DNA of 64,000 nt from Clostridium mobile (GCF_018918285.1 NZ_JAHLQF010000002.1:682001-746000), one strand, 5' to 3'; positions 1-9,110 are shown, counted from the stretch's first letter. The notes: generated by a model not told the origin, from the letters alone. Translations and numbers: made by a program.

Positions 1-1
1 A

Positions 2-757
2 AAAATATTAGTAGGGGAAGATAATTTAGTCAATCAAATGGTGATCAGTGAATTGATAAAAATACTTGGATGGAAGGGCAAAGTTGTAAATAATGGGATA
101 GAAGTAATAGAAGCATTGGAAAGGGATAGTTATAATTTAATATTGATGGATATCTCTATGCCTGAAATGGGTGGGATAGAAGCGATGAATATAATTAAAG
201 GCATAAAAAAATTTGAAAAAATCCCTATAATCGCATTGACAGCATATGCCTTATCAGAAGATAAAGAAAGACTTATAAAATTAGGTATGGATGATTATTT
301 ATCAAAACCAATAGATAAAGAAAAATTATACTCTATGGTAAATAAATATTTGAATCTTAATGAAGAAGAGTGTAATAAAGATGAATTAAATTTAGATGAT
401 AAGTGTTTTGATGGATTGAAAAGATTGGACAAAGTCTTAGATGGAAATAAAGAATTAATATTTGAATTAGGAAATAAAATGATAGATTTATTTTCTAAAG
501 AGCAAATGGATGAAATAATTTGCTTTGCTAAAAAAGGGAAAATAAAAGAATTATCAGAAATAACACATAAATTAAAGGGTGCTATTTCAAACTTTGGATT
601 AACAGAAATTAGTACTCTTTTAAATGATATTAAAGAAAAGGCTATGCTAGGGGAGATGGATTCAGTATATAAATTAATTGGTGAAATAAGTAGCAATATA
701 AAGAAATTTAAAGAAAAACTCATGAAATACTGTAATAAATCTAAGTCTTACATATAA
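2..757 (+). CDS. Hybrid sensor histidine kinase, C-terminal part (REC + HPt), cut by window start
   Basis: The reading frame is open from the first bases, before any start codon, so this is the 3' end of a longer gene. It opens with a receiver-domain beta strand (ILVGEDNLVNQ), then the phospho-acceptor loop LILMDISMPEMGG and the conserved lysine in DDYLSKPID. The last ~110 residues form an HPt domain with the phospho-histidine motif THKLKGAISNFG. REC followed by HPt at the end of an open frame is typical of hybrid phosphorelay kinases; the kinase core would lie upstream of the window. The HD-GYP and chemoreceptor genes that follow suggest a signalling cluster. An internal ATG at 38 is unlikely to be the true start because it would remove the first strand of the receiver. 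Confidence 0.85.
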   Translation, partial: KILVGEDNLVNQMVISELIKILGWKGKVVNNGIEVIEALERDSYNLILMDISMPEMGGIEAMNIIKGIKKFEKIPIIALTAYALSEDKERLIKLGMDDYLSKPIDKEKLYSMVNKYLNLNEEECNKDELNLDDKCFDGLKRLDKVLDGNKELIFELGNKMIDLFSKEQMDEIICFAKKGKIKELSEITHKLKGAISNFGLTEISTLLNDIKEKAMLGEMDSVYKLIGEISSNIKKFKEKLMKYCNKSKSYI

Positions 758-960
758 TAGATTTTTAAAAAAATTGACTTATAAACTATTATGGTGTAAC
801 ATTTTCCTTAGATAGTAAATTTTATGTTACTAATAAGACTAATAGAAAATAAGTATTTATTTAGCTATAGGTATATTGGTATGTTCGTATATTTACATGA
901 TTTTAAAATATAAATTACTGGTATGATTAATAGAGAATATGTAATTATTCTGCTAGATAT

Positions 961-1015
961 AAGCCAGCGTAGTTAGTTTTTATTTATACTAAAGACTAAT
1001 TACGCTGGTTTTTTG
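961..1015 (+). terminator. Rho-independent terminator after the hybrid kinase
   Basis: A 14-bp stem (964-977 pairing with 995-1008, CCAGCGTARTTAGT type) is followed by a run of T. The 200 bases before it (758-960) hold no gene I can recognise. Confidence 0.85.
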
Positions 1016-1061
1016 TTTATGCATATTGATAAATTTTGACTTATTTATTTAATAATGTTAA

Positions 1062-1664
1062 ATGGGGGTATATGCGGTGGAAATGAGTTATTTAATAAAT
1101 ACTGATTTTAAGGTAGATAAACATGAAAATATAAGTTTAGAAACTTTTTTGCATAGCAAGAGGGTGGCAGTTTATGCGAAAAGAATAGGACAGTATATGG
1201 GTTATTCCTCTAAGGAAATTAATACTTTAATTTTACTTTCATTAAGCCATGATATTGGAAAATCAAGAATACCAAAGAATATCCTTAATAAAAAAGGAAA
1301 GTTAACAAATTTTGAATTTGAAACTATTAAAATGCATGCTGAATATGGAGCAGAGATATTAATAGAAAATAAATATTCTAAAGACTTTTACGATAGTGTT
1401 AAGTACCATCATGAGAACTATGATGGAAGCGGATATTATGGATTGTACAAAGATGAAATCCCTATTGCTTCTCGTATAATTCGAATAGCAGATGTTTTTG
1501 ATGCATTAACCACAAATAGGCCTTACAGAGAAGCCTATACAATAGAAGAATCATTGGAGATTATGATATGTGAAAAAAATATGTATGATCCTAAACTGTT
1601 TGAAATATTTATAAAATTTGTCAAGGAAAATATAAATATAAATTTATTTAGCAATATATCATAA
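1062..1664 (+). CDS. HD-GYP domain protein (probable c-di-GMP phosphodiesterase)
   Basis: HD-GYP proteins hydrolyse cyclic di-GMP. The metal-binding residues are visible: H31, the HD pair in SHDIGKSRIPKNIL (H63, D64), then H87-like MHAEYGAEIL and HHENYDGSGYYG near residue 117, followed by ASRIIRIADVFDALTTNRPYR, the classic closing motif. At about 200 residues it is a stand-alone domain with no sensor. The GYP signature is replaced by GYY and is followed directly by G, so activity may differ from canonical members. Start is uncertain: ATG 1062 has little Shine-Dalgarno, and ATG 1083 (MSYLIN) is the alternative. It lies 36 bp before the chemoreceptor gene and is probably co-transcribed with it. 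Confidence 0.85.
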   Translation: MGVYAVEMSYLINTDFKVDKHENISLETFLHSKRVAVYAKRIGQYMGYSSKEINTLILLSLSHDIGKSRIPKNILNKKGKLTNFEFETIKMHAEYGAEILIENKYSKDFYDSVKYHHENYDGSGYYGLYKDEIPIASRIIRIADVFDALTTNRPYREAYTIEESLEIMICEKNMYDPKLFEIFIKFVKENININLFSNIS

Positions 1665-1700
1665 AAAATATGAAGAAGAATTACGACATAGAGGTGTACA

Positions 1701-3731
1701 ATGAAAATAAAAATAAAAAGAAACATAAGTAAAAACAATAGTTCATTTAGTGCTTTAATAATGGCAGAAATACTTATAATAGTTGTATTAATATGCAGTT
1801 TTTTAGGTTTCACATCATATAGAAATGCATCAAATGCATTGAATAATGTTATAGAGAAATCATTAAAAAACAGAACTGATCAGGGGTCAAAATATTTTTC
1901 TGAAAAAATAAATGAGAAAATAAAAAGATTAAATATAATTGCAAACTGGAAAGAAATCGAGTCCATGGATGTAGCTAAGCAGAGAGAAGAGTTAGGAGAG
2001 GAAAGTGAAACAAAACATTGGGAATTTGAAAGATTTAAAATTGTAAATTTAAAAGGTGAAGTATTTAATATGGATGATGACTCTATAGAACATATATCAG
2101 ATAGTTATTTAGAGAAAATATCATCAGGCGAAACCTTTATTATAGATGATAATTTTTATGAGATTAATGGTGTAGTTGTTATGGATATATGTGTTCCTAT
2201 TAAAGATGACAGTGGAAAAGCAAAAGGAGGATTAATAGGAGCTATAGATTTAAAAGATATAAACAGCATAATTTCTGATATTCAATCTGGAGATGAGGAT
2301 TTCCCATTTGTTCTTAATAAAGATGGTTACTATATTGCAGACGATGATATTAATATGGTTATAAACAGAGAAAATGATATAAAAAATTCAATTGATAAAC
2401 CAGATTTACAACAACTTGCTGAATTACAAAAAAAGATGATTAATGGGGAAAGTGGATTTGGTACATATACTTATAATGGCTTAGAGAAATTTATGGCATA
2501 TACCCCTGTACCAAATACAGAATGGTTTATGGGATTAGCGGTTACTAAGACAACGTTGTTTCAAGACATTTATAGATTAAGAAATATTACAATACTTGCT
2601 ACTATTATTTTTATTATTATAGGAATAGCCGTGGCAAAACTAATTTCTAATGGTATTAAGACTCCTCTTTCTAAAATGAAAGGGCATGTAGAAGAATTAG
2701 CTATGTGTAATTTAAGTTATAAAAGTACAGTAGATAGCAACAATGAATTTGGACAAACAGCTAAAGCCTTAAATGATGCTACTGATACATTAAGTAAAAC
2801 TATACAAAAAGTAAAAACTAGTACTGACCATATATTAAATAGCAGTAGCCATACAAAACAAATGTTTGAGGAAGTAAATGAAGAAATTCACCAGATAACT
2901 GCCTATACAGAAGAAATTTCAGCAAGCATGCAAGAATCTTCAGCAGGAGTAGAAGAATTTACATCTATGACTGAATCCGTAAAAGAAGATGTAAAATTCA
3001 ATGTAGACTCAGCCAAAGAAGGACTAGAATTAGCTTTGAATATAGAGGAAAAATCAGAAAAAGTTAATAAAGATATGTATGAATCAATGAATAGAGCAGA
3101 AAATATGTACGAAGATTCCAAAGAAAAATTAGAGAAATCAATAGAAGATGCGAAAATTGTTAATAACATATCTGAAATGGCAAATAGTATTTTTGAAATT
3201 GCTGAGAAGACCAATCTACTGGCACTTAATGCAGCTATTGAAGCGGCAAGAGCAGGAGAGCAAGGAAAAGGATTTGCAGTGGTAGCAGAAGAAGTTAGAA
3301 AATTAGCAGAGCAATCATCCCATGCTGTTGAAAAGATACAAAATGATGTAAGAACAGTTTTAAGTGTTGTAAAAGAACTTTCAAGTTCTTCAGAGTCTGT
3401 ATTGAAATTATTAGGAGAAAATGTATTAAAAGATTATAGAAAGCTTATAAATGTAAGTATTGAATACAAGGAAGATGGTATTGCTATTAGAAATATTACT
3501 GAAGGTTTTACTAAGACTTCAGAGAGTATATTAGTTTCTGTGGAACAGATGGCTAAAGGTATGGAAGAAGTAGCGACTTCAGTTACTCAAGTAGCAGGCT
3601 CAACTGAAGAGATAGTACAAAATGTAAGCAATGTTAGCAAAAAACATAATATTATATTAGAAGATACTAAAGAAAATGAAATAAAGGCAAAAGAATTATC
3701 TAATATTATTAAAGCATTTAAAACAGAATAA
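1701..3731 (+). CDS. Methyl-accepting chemotaxis protein with periplasmic-type Cache sensor
   Basis: A 676-residue transmembrane chemoreceptor that should signal to CheA/CheW. Transmembrane helix 1 is at about residues 15-37, an extracellular sensor at ~40-290 of dCache type (contains [15 protein letters not shown] and [19 protein letters not shown]), and helix 2 at ~295-313. A HAMP segment follows, then a long coiled coil with the invariant hairpin tip [20 protein letters not shown] near residue 500. The start ATG follows a GAGGTG Shine-Dalgarno. The neighbouring HD-GYP and response regulator genes suggest a shared signalling role; the ligand cannot be predicted, although Cache domains often bind amino acids or other small organic molecules. 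Confidence 0.92.
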   Translation: MKIKIKRNISKNNSSFSALIMAEILIIVVLICSFLGFTSYRNASNALNNVIEKSLKNRTDQGSKYFSEKINEKIKRLNIIANWKEIESMDVAKQREELGEESETKHWEFERFKIVNLKGEVFNMDDDSIEHISDSYLEKISSGETFIIDDNFYEINGVVVMDICVPIKDDSGKAKGGLIGAIDLKDINSIISDIQSGDEDFPFVLNKDGYYIADDDINMVINRENDIKNSIDKPDLQQLAELQKKMINGESGFGTYTYNGLEKFMAYTPVPNTEWFMGLAVTKTTLFQDIYRLRNITILATIIFIIIGIAVAKLISNGIKTPLSKMKGHVEELAMCNLSYKSTVDSNNEFGQTAKALNDATDTLSKTIQKVKTSTDHILNSSSHTKQMFEEVNEEIHQITAYTEEISASMQESSAGVEEFTSMTESVKEDVKFNVDSAKEGLELALNIEEKSEKVNKDMYESMNRAENMYEDSKEKLEKSIEDAKIVNNISEMANSIFEIAEKTNLLALNAAIEAARAGEQGKGFAVVAEEVRKLAEQSSHAVEKIQNDVRTVLSVVKELSSSSESVLKLLGENVLKDYRKLINVSIEYKEDGIAIRNITEGFTKTSESILVSVEQMAKGMEEVATSVTQVAGSTEEIVQNVSNVSKKHNIILEDTKENEIKAKELSNIIKAFKTE

Positions 3732-3776
3732 TTACAGAATAACTAATGAATAAAAAATAAATAAAAAAGGTGCTTT

Positions 3777-3833
3777 AAAAGGGACGATCTTTCTCTAAAA
3801 ATTAATTTTTAGTAAGAGATTGGCCCTTTTTTT
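3777..3833 (+). terminator. Rho-independent terminator after the chemoreceptor
   Basis: A long stem (GGG-CGATCTTT-CTC side at ~3781-3800 pairing with GAGATTGGCCC ending 3825) is followed by TTTTTTT. The next 200 bases before the GTG at 4048 contain a 41-codon open stretch without a start (3905-4027) and no riboswitch class I recognise. Confidence 0.85.
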
Positions 3834-4047
3834 ATTTATTAATAAATATTTGAATATTATTAATAAATTTGGTAAAATTAGCTTGAATAATGAGAAGTAT
3901 ATAAAATAGTCCGTTCACCAAGGGATTCTTAGATTTAGATAAAGTTTACTTAAAAGGAATAGTAAAACATGGATTGAAGCCTAGAGAACTTATTCAGGAC
4001 CGTAGCTATCGGATAAAATACATTTGAGCTGAGGTGTTTATAAGAAA

Positions 4048-4821
4048 GTGGACAAAGTTAGTAAGATAATGAATAATATTAAACTTTTATATGTAGAAGA
4101 TGAAGAAATAACAAGAATTATAAATAGAAAAATTTTAAAAGAGTTTGTTGGAAAATTATTTATAGCAGAGGATGGGGAAGAAGGACTTCAATTATTTATA
4201 AAACATAGACCACAAATAGTTATATCAGATTTAAGAATGCCTAATATGAATGGATTGGAAATGATAAAAAAAATACGGGAAATAGATCAAGAGTGCGGTA
4301 TTATCATAAATACTGAAGTAGAGGACATAGAATATATATTAAAAAGTGTAGATATAGGTATTGATAAATATTTAGTAAAGCCAATAGAAAAAGAAGAAAT
4401 GTTAGAGTCCTTATATAAAGTAGTATTAAAGATAGTTAATAGAAAAAAGAATAATGGTAAATTCTATGAAATCTCACAATTAACCAAGGAGGAGACCAAA
4501 GATATTGAAGAAGAAATAAAGATAAAAACATCATCCTTCTTGAAAAAGTTTACAGGAAAAGGTCCAAAGGATACTCAAGTATCTTTATCAGGTGGTGTGA
4601 TAGAAATTAGAACTCATGATATATTAACACCTATGGAAAAAACTTTGCTTAAGAACAAAGGTAATTTAATGTTAATCAAGTATTGTAGAAAATTACTCTA
4701 CAACGAGATAAATGATGAGCTAGTAAAGTTAATCACAGAAATCATAGGTGTAAAGGTAACGGTGAATAAAGTTTACATAAATCCATTAGAGAATATGGAA
4801 TATATTATTCTTGAAGTATAA
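4048..4821 (+). CDS. Response regulator with MpsC/DUF2294-type output domain
   Basis: The N-terminal ~125 residues are a receiver domain: acidic pocket EDEE at 17-20, phospho-acceptor D61 in VISDLRMPNMNG, and the lysine in KYLVKPIEKEEM. The C-terminal ~115 residues match the MpsC (formerly DUF2294) pattern: a helix followed by FTGKGPKDTQVSLSGGVIEI, LTPMEKTLLKNKGN and ITEIIGVKVTVNKVYINP. The stand-alone MpsC protein at 23676-24041 shows the same blocks (GRGPKEIK, LSQSEKKLAENTQG). The output domain is not a DNA-binding fold, so the protein probably acts through protein contacts. Start is GTG 4048 behind GAGGTG; ATG 4069 is an alternative. The domain assignment is by motif resemblance, and the function of this fusion is unknown. 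Confidence 0.8.
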   Translation: MDKVSKIMNNIKLLYVEDEEITRIINRKILKEFVGKLFIAEDGEEGLQLFIKHRPQIVISDLRMPNMNGLEMIKKIREIDQECGIIINTEVEDIEYILKSVDIGIDKYLVKPIEKEEMLESLYKVVLKIVNRKKNNGKFYEISQLTKEETKDIEEEIKIKTSSFLKKFTGKGPKDTQVSLSGGVIEIRTHDILTPMEKTLLKNKGNLMLIKYCRKLLYNEINDELVKLITEIIGVKVTVNKVYINPLENMEYIILEV

Positions 4822-4871
4822 TTAAAAGAATGTAACTATATTATAATAAGAAAGATTTAATTATAAAAACA

Positions 4872-4900
4872 TTGACTAAAAGTATATTGAAAAGTATAAT
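4872..4900 (+). promoter_or_regulatory. Sigma-A type promoter of the first corrinoid transport operon
   Basis: TTGACT (4872-4877), a 17-bp spacer and TATAAT (4895-4900). It lies just upstream of the cobalamin riboswitch and is repeated almost unchanged at 8812-8840. Confidence 0.75.
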
Positions 4901-4943
4901 AATGTAGAATGATGAAAAAATGTATTAAAAAAGAATAAAATAG

Positions 4944-5114
4944 AAATATAGGTTCTTCTTCAATAATGTAGAAGATTAATAGGGAAACCGGTTAGAATCC
5001 GGTGCAAACCCATTGCTGTATTCAGTACGAATCTCAAATATGCCACTGTGAAGATGTTCATGGGAAGGCTTGAGAGGAGGATAATCTGTAAGCCAGAATA
5101 CCTGCCTATATTTT
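4944..5114 (+). ncRNA. Cobalamin (B12) riboswitch 1
   Basis: The hallmark B12 box GCCACTG is at 5042-5048. It is preceded by the AGGGAAACCGGT/ATCCGGTGCAAACCC segment and followed by GGGAAGGC, GAGGAGGATAAT and AAGCCAGAATACCTGCC, which is the standard order in cobalamin riboswitches. The closing P1 stem pairs AAATATAGG (4944-4952) with CCTATATTT (5105-5113). It precedes a binding-protein-dependent ABC importer and a terminator, so B12 probably shuts off expression by transcription termination. Confidence 0.93.
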
Positions 5115-5168
5115 ATGAATCGGTTAATAGGGTGTCAATGTTAACTGTTTATTTTGTGTGTTGAAATG

Positions 5169-5203
5169 GGAAACCGCTTAGTAATTTACTAAGTGGTTTT
5201 TTA
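5169..5203 (+). terminator. Riboswitch-controlled terminator 1
   Basis: The stem AAACCGCTTAGTA / TACTAAGTGGTTT is followed by TTTTTT between the riboswitch and the first gene of the operon. This placement fits an expression platform that terminates when cobalamin is bound. Confidence 0.85.
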
Positions 5204-5241
5204 TTATATGTTATTAATATATTACTTAGGAGGAATTTATA

Positions 5242-6408
5242 ATGAATCTTTCAAAAATGAAAAAAATTTTAACTGCTCTTATTTTGGGGATGACTATGGT
5301 TGCATTTGTTGGGTGCTCTACAAAAACAAATACTGACCCAAGCCCTGACTCCAAAGAAATCAAGGAAGAAAGTACACTAGAAAATAAAGATAGCAAAATT
5401 AAATATGCAACTAAATTTAATGTGGAATATTTAGATAACAATGTTAAGTTAGTAATAGATGGTGCTGATAGGAAGCTATTATTAGTACCAAAGGGAGAAA
5501 AAAAGCCAGAAGGATATGATGATATACAAGTTATAAACACACCAATAGATAATGTTTTATTATGTTCAAGCATGCAGACTTCTTTAATAAGACCATTAAA
5601 TGTGTTTGATACGATAGGAGCTGTTACAACATATGATATAGACAAGGGACATATTGATGAAGTAAATGATAGAATGAAAAGTGGAGCAATCACATATGTA
5701 GGAAGAAATACTGCCCTAGATTATGAATTAATCAAATCTAAAAAACCGGAAGTAGCATTTATTATAGCATCAGATGTAGCAAAATTAGGAGCTAAGTTTG
5801 ATGAGTTAGAGATACCTTATGTAGTTGAAGCGTCAGCAGCAGAAAGTCACCCATTAGGAAGAATGGAATGGATAGAGTTCATGTCTCTATTCTATAATAA
5901 GGAAGCTGAAGCTGATAAGCATTTACAAAAGGCTGAAGAAACTATTAATAAAGTAAGTGAAAAAGTTAAAGGAAAGAATAAGCCTGTGGCAACAGCTGGA
6001 GTTATTTACGATGGAAAGTTTTCAGTAAGAGTTGGAGGTTCATACCAATCAAAGATGTATGAAATAGCTGGTGGAGACTATACTTTTAAGGATTTTCAAA
6101 GTGATAAAACAGGAGCTGCTTCAATAACTAATGAGGAGTTTTATGCAAGGAGTACTAAAGCAGACATATATGTTTTTGAAGGTATGGGAAAAACAAGGCC
6201 TAAAACTATAAGTGAATTTGTTAGTCAAGCACCTATAATAGAAAATATGAAATCAATTAAAAATGGAGAATTGTGGTCATCTCAACCATGGTGGTCTCAA
6301 TCGGTGGACAAACTGGATGAAATCATAGAAGACTTAGCAGCAATTTTTTATCCAGAAGAGTTTAAGGGACATGAAGTAAGACATTATTTTAAGGTTGAAA
6401 ATAAATAA
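5242..6408 (+). CDS. Corrinoid-type ABC transporter substrate-binding lipoprotein
   Basis: This is the extracellular binding protein of the first ABC importer. Residues 1-25 are a lipoprotein signal peptide ending in FVGCS, with the lipidated cysteine in the lipobox. The body resembles the BtuF/FecB class: an N-lobe around VINTPIDNVLLCSSMQTSL, the helix GAITYVGRNTALDYELIKSKKPE, and a C-lobe with GKTRPKTISEFVSQAP. The start ATG sits behind AGGAGGAA. The cobalamin riboswitch upstream points to cobalamin, cobinamide or another corrinoid as ligand. Iron-siderophore binding proteins share the fold, so the ligand rests on the riboswitch rather than on the protein itself. Confidence 0.85.
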   Translation: MNLSKMKKILTALILGMTMVAFVGCSTKTNTDPSPDSKEIKEESTLENKDSKIKYATKFNVEYLDNNVKLVIDGADRKLLLVPKGEKKPEGYDDIQVINTPIDNVLLCSSMQTSLIRPLNVFDTIGAVTTYDIDKGHIDEVNDRMKSGAITYVGRNTALDYELIKSKKPEVAFIIASDVAKLGAKFDELEIPYVVEASAAESHPLGRMEWIEFMSLFYNKEAEADKHLQKAEETINKVSEKVKGKNKPVATAGVIYDGKFSVRVGGSYQSKMYEIAGGDYTFKDFQSDKTGAASITNEEFYARSTKADIYVFEGMGKTRPKTISEFVSQAPIIENMKSIKNGELWSSQPWWSQSVDKLDEIIEDLAAIFYPEEFKGHEVRHYFKVENK

Positions 6409-6418
6409 GTGCAAAAAT

Positions 6419-6446
6419 AGGAGGGTAAAAAACTTACCCTCCTTTA
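6419..6446 (+). terminator. Intercistronic hairpin after binding-protein gene 1
   Basis: The perfect stem GGAGGGTAA / TTACCCTCC is followed by TTT only. The weak T tail and position between binding protein and permease suggest partial termination or mRNA stabilisation, which would keep the binding protein in excess. Confidence 0.6.
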
Positions 6447-6462
6447 AAATGGAGGAAAGAAA

Positions 6463-7491
6463 ATGGAGACTATGGAGAAAAGAAAGTTTAAATATGTAGT
6501 TCTTTTAATTTCTCTTTTAATATTTATGTTTTTTGTATTTGCATTTTGCATTGGATTTGGCTCTGTAAAAATAGATTTAAAAGAAGTTGTACATATTATT
6601 TTTAATAAGGGAGCTTTTGATCCGACCAATAGGGATATTGTTATGGATATAAGACTTCCAAGGGCACTAGCAACCTTGATAGGTGGAGCTGCTTTAGCGC
6701 TTTCAGGTTTATTACTTCAAATATTTTTTAAAAATCCCATAGTAGAACCCTATGTATTAGGAATCTCCTCAGGGGCTACTTTGTTTGTGGCTTTAATAAT
6801 GATTGGAGGAATCACTTTAGGTTTTGAAAGCCATTCTCCTTATATATTGGTTTTAGGAGCTTTTTTAGGCGCATTATTGGTAATGATGTTAGTAGTAGCT
6901 TTTGCTATGAAAGTAAGGGATATAGTAACTCTTCTAGTCATTGGCATAATGGTTGGATATATTTGCAGTGCAGTGACAAATATGCTGGTAGCTTTTGCAG
7001 ATCATGAACGCCTGTATGGTTTTGTCATGTGGACAAAAGGAAGTTTCTCAGGTTTTACATGGAATAACATAAAGGTGCTTATGAGTGTGGGAATACCTAT
7101 GATTATTGGATCTTTTTTTGTGGTGAAACCTCTTAATGCATTTTTAATGGGGGAAGAATATGCTAAAAGCATGGGAGTTGATATAAAGAAATTTAGGCTA
7201 ATAATTATATTAATTGCTAGCATATTAACTGCTGTTGTAACTGCATTTACAGGACCTATAGCTTTTATTGGTCTTGCTGTTCCTCATATTTCAAGATTGA
7301 TATTTAGAACTTCAGATAATAGAATACTAATTCCAGGTACGGTTATTATGGGTGCTATAGTTACATCATTTTGTGATTTAATTAGTAGAACAATTTTTGC
7401 CCCTATAGAATTACCCATTAGCTCCATAACATCTTTTATTGGAGCTCCTATTGTAATATATCTTATACTCAAAAGGAGGGCATCTCTATGA
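6463..7491 (+). CDS. ABC transporter permease, BtuC/FecCD family
   Basis: A 342-residue polytopic membrane protein of the FecCD family, which forms the translocation pore for corrinoids, siderophores or haem. Family signatures are present: IRLPRALATLIGGAALALSG near the N-terminus, NPIVEPYVLGISSGA, and GPIAFIGLAVPHISRL in the region that contacts the ATPase. About nine or ten hydrophobic helices are visible. ATG 6463 follows GGAGG at a good distance. It overlaps the ATPase gene by 4 bp (ATGA), so the two are translationally coupled. Riboswitch context supports a corrinoid substrate. Confidence 0.9.
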   Translation: METMEKRKFKYVVLLISLLIFMFFVFAFCIGFGSVKIDLKEVVHIIFNKGAFDPTNRDIVMDIRLPRALATLIGGAALALSGLLLQIFFKNPIVEPYVLGISSGATLFVALIMIGGITLGFESHSPYILVLGAFLGALLVMMLVVAFAMKVRDIVTLLVIGIMVGYICSAVTNMLVAFADHERLYGFVMWTKGSFSGFTWNNIKVLMSVGIPMIIGSFFVVKPLNAFLMGEEYAKSMGVDIKKFRLIIILIASILTAVVTAFTGPIAFIGLAVPHISRLIFRTSDNRILIPGTVIMGAIVTSFCDLISRTIFAPIELPISSITSFIGAPIVIYLILKRRASL

Positions 7492-8681
7492 TAACTTTAA
7501 ATACTGAAGATCTTTATGTAGGTTATGAAAATAAGGTTGTTGTTAAGAATATAAATATAAAACTCATAAAGGGAGAAAATCTATGTCTTCTAGGACCTAA
7601 TGGTGCAGGCAAAACTACTATTTTAAGAACTATATCAAAACTTTTAAATCCTATAAAAGGAACGGTTTATATAGAAGGAGAGAATATTAAAGATATAGCC
7701 AATAAAGAACTTTCAAAGAAAATGTCTGTAGTTTTAACAAATAAGTTTAATGGAGGGCTAATGACGGCCTTTGATGTGGTAGCTATGGGGAGATATCCTT
7801 ATACAGGTTTTTTTGGATACCTAGGTAAAAAGGATGTAGAAAAGATTTCTGAAGCCTTAAAAACTGTAAGTGCTGAAGATATAGCAAAATCTTATTTTGA
7901 TGAATTAAGTGATGGGCAAAAACAAAAGATTTTAGTGGCAAGGGCTCTTGTACAGGAGCCAGATGTTATTGTTTTAGATGAACCTACGACACATTTAGAT
8001 ATAAAACATAGATTAGAGCTTATTGAAATACTAAGAAAGCTTACAAAAGAAAGAGGGATTACAGTAATAATATCTCTTCATGAGATAGATATGGCATTAA
8101 AAAGTTGTGATAAGGTAGCTCTTGTAAATCAGGGAAGAATAATTGCTTACGGCAGGCCAGAAGATGTGGTGGATGAAAAAACTATAGAAGAACTATATGA
8201 AATAAGAGAAGCGAATTTTAATAATTTACTTGGAGCTATAGAACTATCAAACAACAATAGACCTAAGGCTTTTGTCATAGGCGGCAGTGGCTATGGAGCT
8301 CCTATATACAGGGTGCTTACAAAATATAATATAGGCTTTTATACAGGTGTTTTACATGAAAATGATATAGATTATGAAGTAGCTAGAACTATAGGATTAC
8401 CTATATTAAAAGAAAATGCTTTTGAAGGCATAAAAGATGAAAATATTAAAAAAGCAAAAAATATGATAGATGATGTGTCTTATGTAATAGATTCAGCTTG
8501 TCCAATAGGTGATATTAACAAAAATAATTTACAATTAATTTTCTATGCTCTAAGCAAAAATAAAAAAGTTTTTAGTTTTAGGAAAAAGGAGGATTGTGTA
8601 AAACTATATGGTGAAATAGGGAAAGGCATTGAATACATAGACTGTATGTATGCTTTATCAGAAAAATTTCTTACTACATAG
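7488..8681 (+). CDS. Corrinoid-type ABC transporter ATPase with extra C-terminal domain
   Basis: Residues 1-255 are an ABC ATPase of the BtuD/FecE type: Walker A GPNGAGKT, signature LSDGQKQK, Walker B VIVLDEP and the switch region SLHEID. A further ~140 residues (from about 258) start FVIGGSGYGAPIYRVLTKYN and include FYTGVLHENDIDYEVARTIG and IDSACPIGDINKNN. This reads like a small alpha/beta nucleotide-binding-like domain and is absent from the paralogous ATPase at 11509-12279, which stops at 256 residues. The extension could sense or modify corrinoids; that is inference. The start overlaps the permease stop by 4 bp. Confidence 0.88.
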   Translation: MITLNTEDLYVGYENKVVVKNINIKLIKGENLCLLGPNGAGKTTILRTISKLLNPIKGTVYIEGENIKDIANKELSKKMSVVLTNKFNGGLMTAFDVVAMGRYPYTGFFGYLGKKDVEKISEALKTVSAEDIAKSYFDELSDGQKQKILVARALVQEPDVIVLDEPTTHLDIKHRLELIEILRKLTKERGITVIISLHEIDMALKSCDKVALVNQGRIIAYGRPEDVVDEKTIEELYEIREANFNNLLGAIELSNNNRPKAFVIGGSGYGAPIYRVLTKYNIGFYTGVLHENDIDYEVARTIGLPILKENAFEGIKDENIKKAKNMIDDVSYVIDSACPIGDINKNNLQLIFYALSKNKKVFSFRKKEDCVKLYGEIGKGIEYIDCMYALSEKFLTT

Positions 8682-8811
8682 ATGGAGAAACAAAATAATT
8701 TCATATTATACATTCATATTATACATAAGAGAAATCAATAGAAAAGAAAGAATAGCATGTAAGTAAAATCAGATTAAAAAAGTAGGAAAGGAATATTTTA
8801 TCAGAAAAGGA

Positions 8812-8840
8812 TTGACTAAAATTATATTAAAAAGTATAAT
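8812..8840 (+). promoter_or_regulatory. Sigma-A type promoter of the second corrinoid transport operon
   Basis: TTGACT (8812-8817), a 17-bp spacer and TATAAT (8835-8840), nearly identical to the promoter at 4872. The 130 bases between the previous gene and this promoter contain only a perfect 13-bp tandem duplication (8701-8726). Confidence 0.75.
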
Positions 8841-8883
8841 AATGTAGAATAATGAAAAAATAGTTTATAAAAGAATAAAATAG

Positions 8884-9054
8884 AAATATAGGTTCTTCTG
8901 CAATAACGCAGAAGATTAATAGGGAAATCGGTTAGAATCCGATGCAAACCCATTGCTGTATTCAGTTACGAATCTCAAATATGCCACTGTGAAGATATTC
9001 ATGGGAAGGCTTGAGAGGAGGATGACCTGTAAGCCAGAATACCTGCCTATATTT
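8884..9054 (+). ncRNA. Cobalamin (B12) riboswitch 2
   Basis: A near-copy of the riboswitch at 4944-5114 with the same B12 box GCCACTG, the same P1 pairing (AAATATAGG with CCTATATTT) and the same downstream elements. Compensating changes are visible: in the first hairpin CTTCTGC...GCAGAAG replaces CTTCTTC...GTAGAAG, and in the next GAAATCGG...CCGATG replaces GAAACCGG...CCGGTG. These changes support both copies being functional. Confidence 0.93.
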
Positions 9055-9110
9055 TATGAATCGGTTAATAGGGTGTCAATGTTAACTGTTTATTTTGTGC
9101 GTTGGAAATG

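Noticed and set aside
3841-4047. Possible c-di-GMP or other riboswitch before the REC-MpsC gene
   Set aside because: I looked for class I and class II c-di-GMP, preQ1, T-box and SAM core motifs and found none.
8701-8726. Perfect 13-bp tandem duplication (TCATATTATACAT twice)
   Set aside because: Only two units in AT-rich intergenic DNA; slippage is sufficient explanation.
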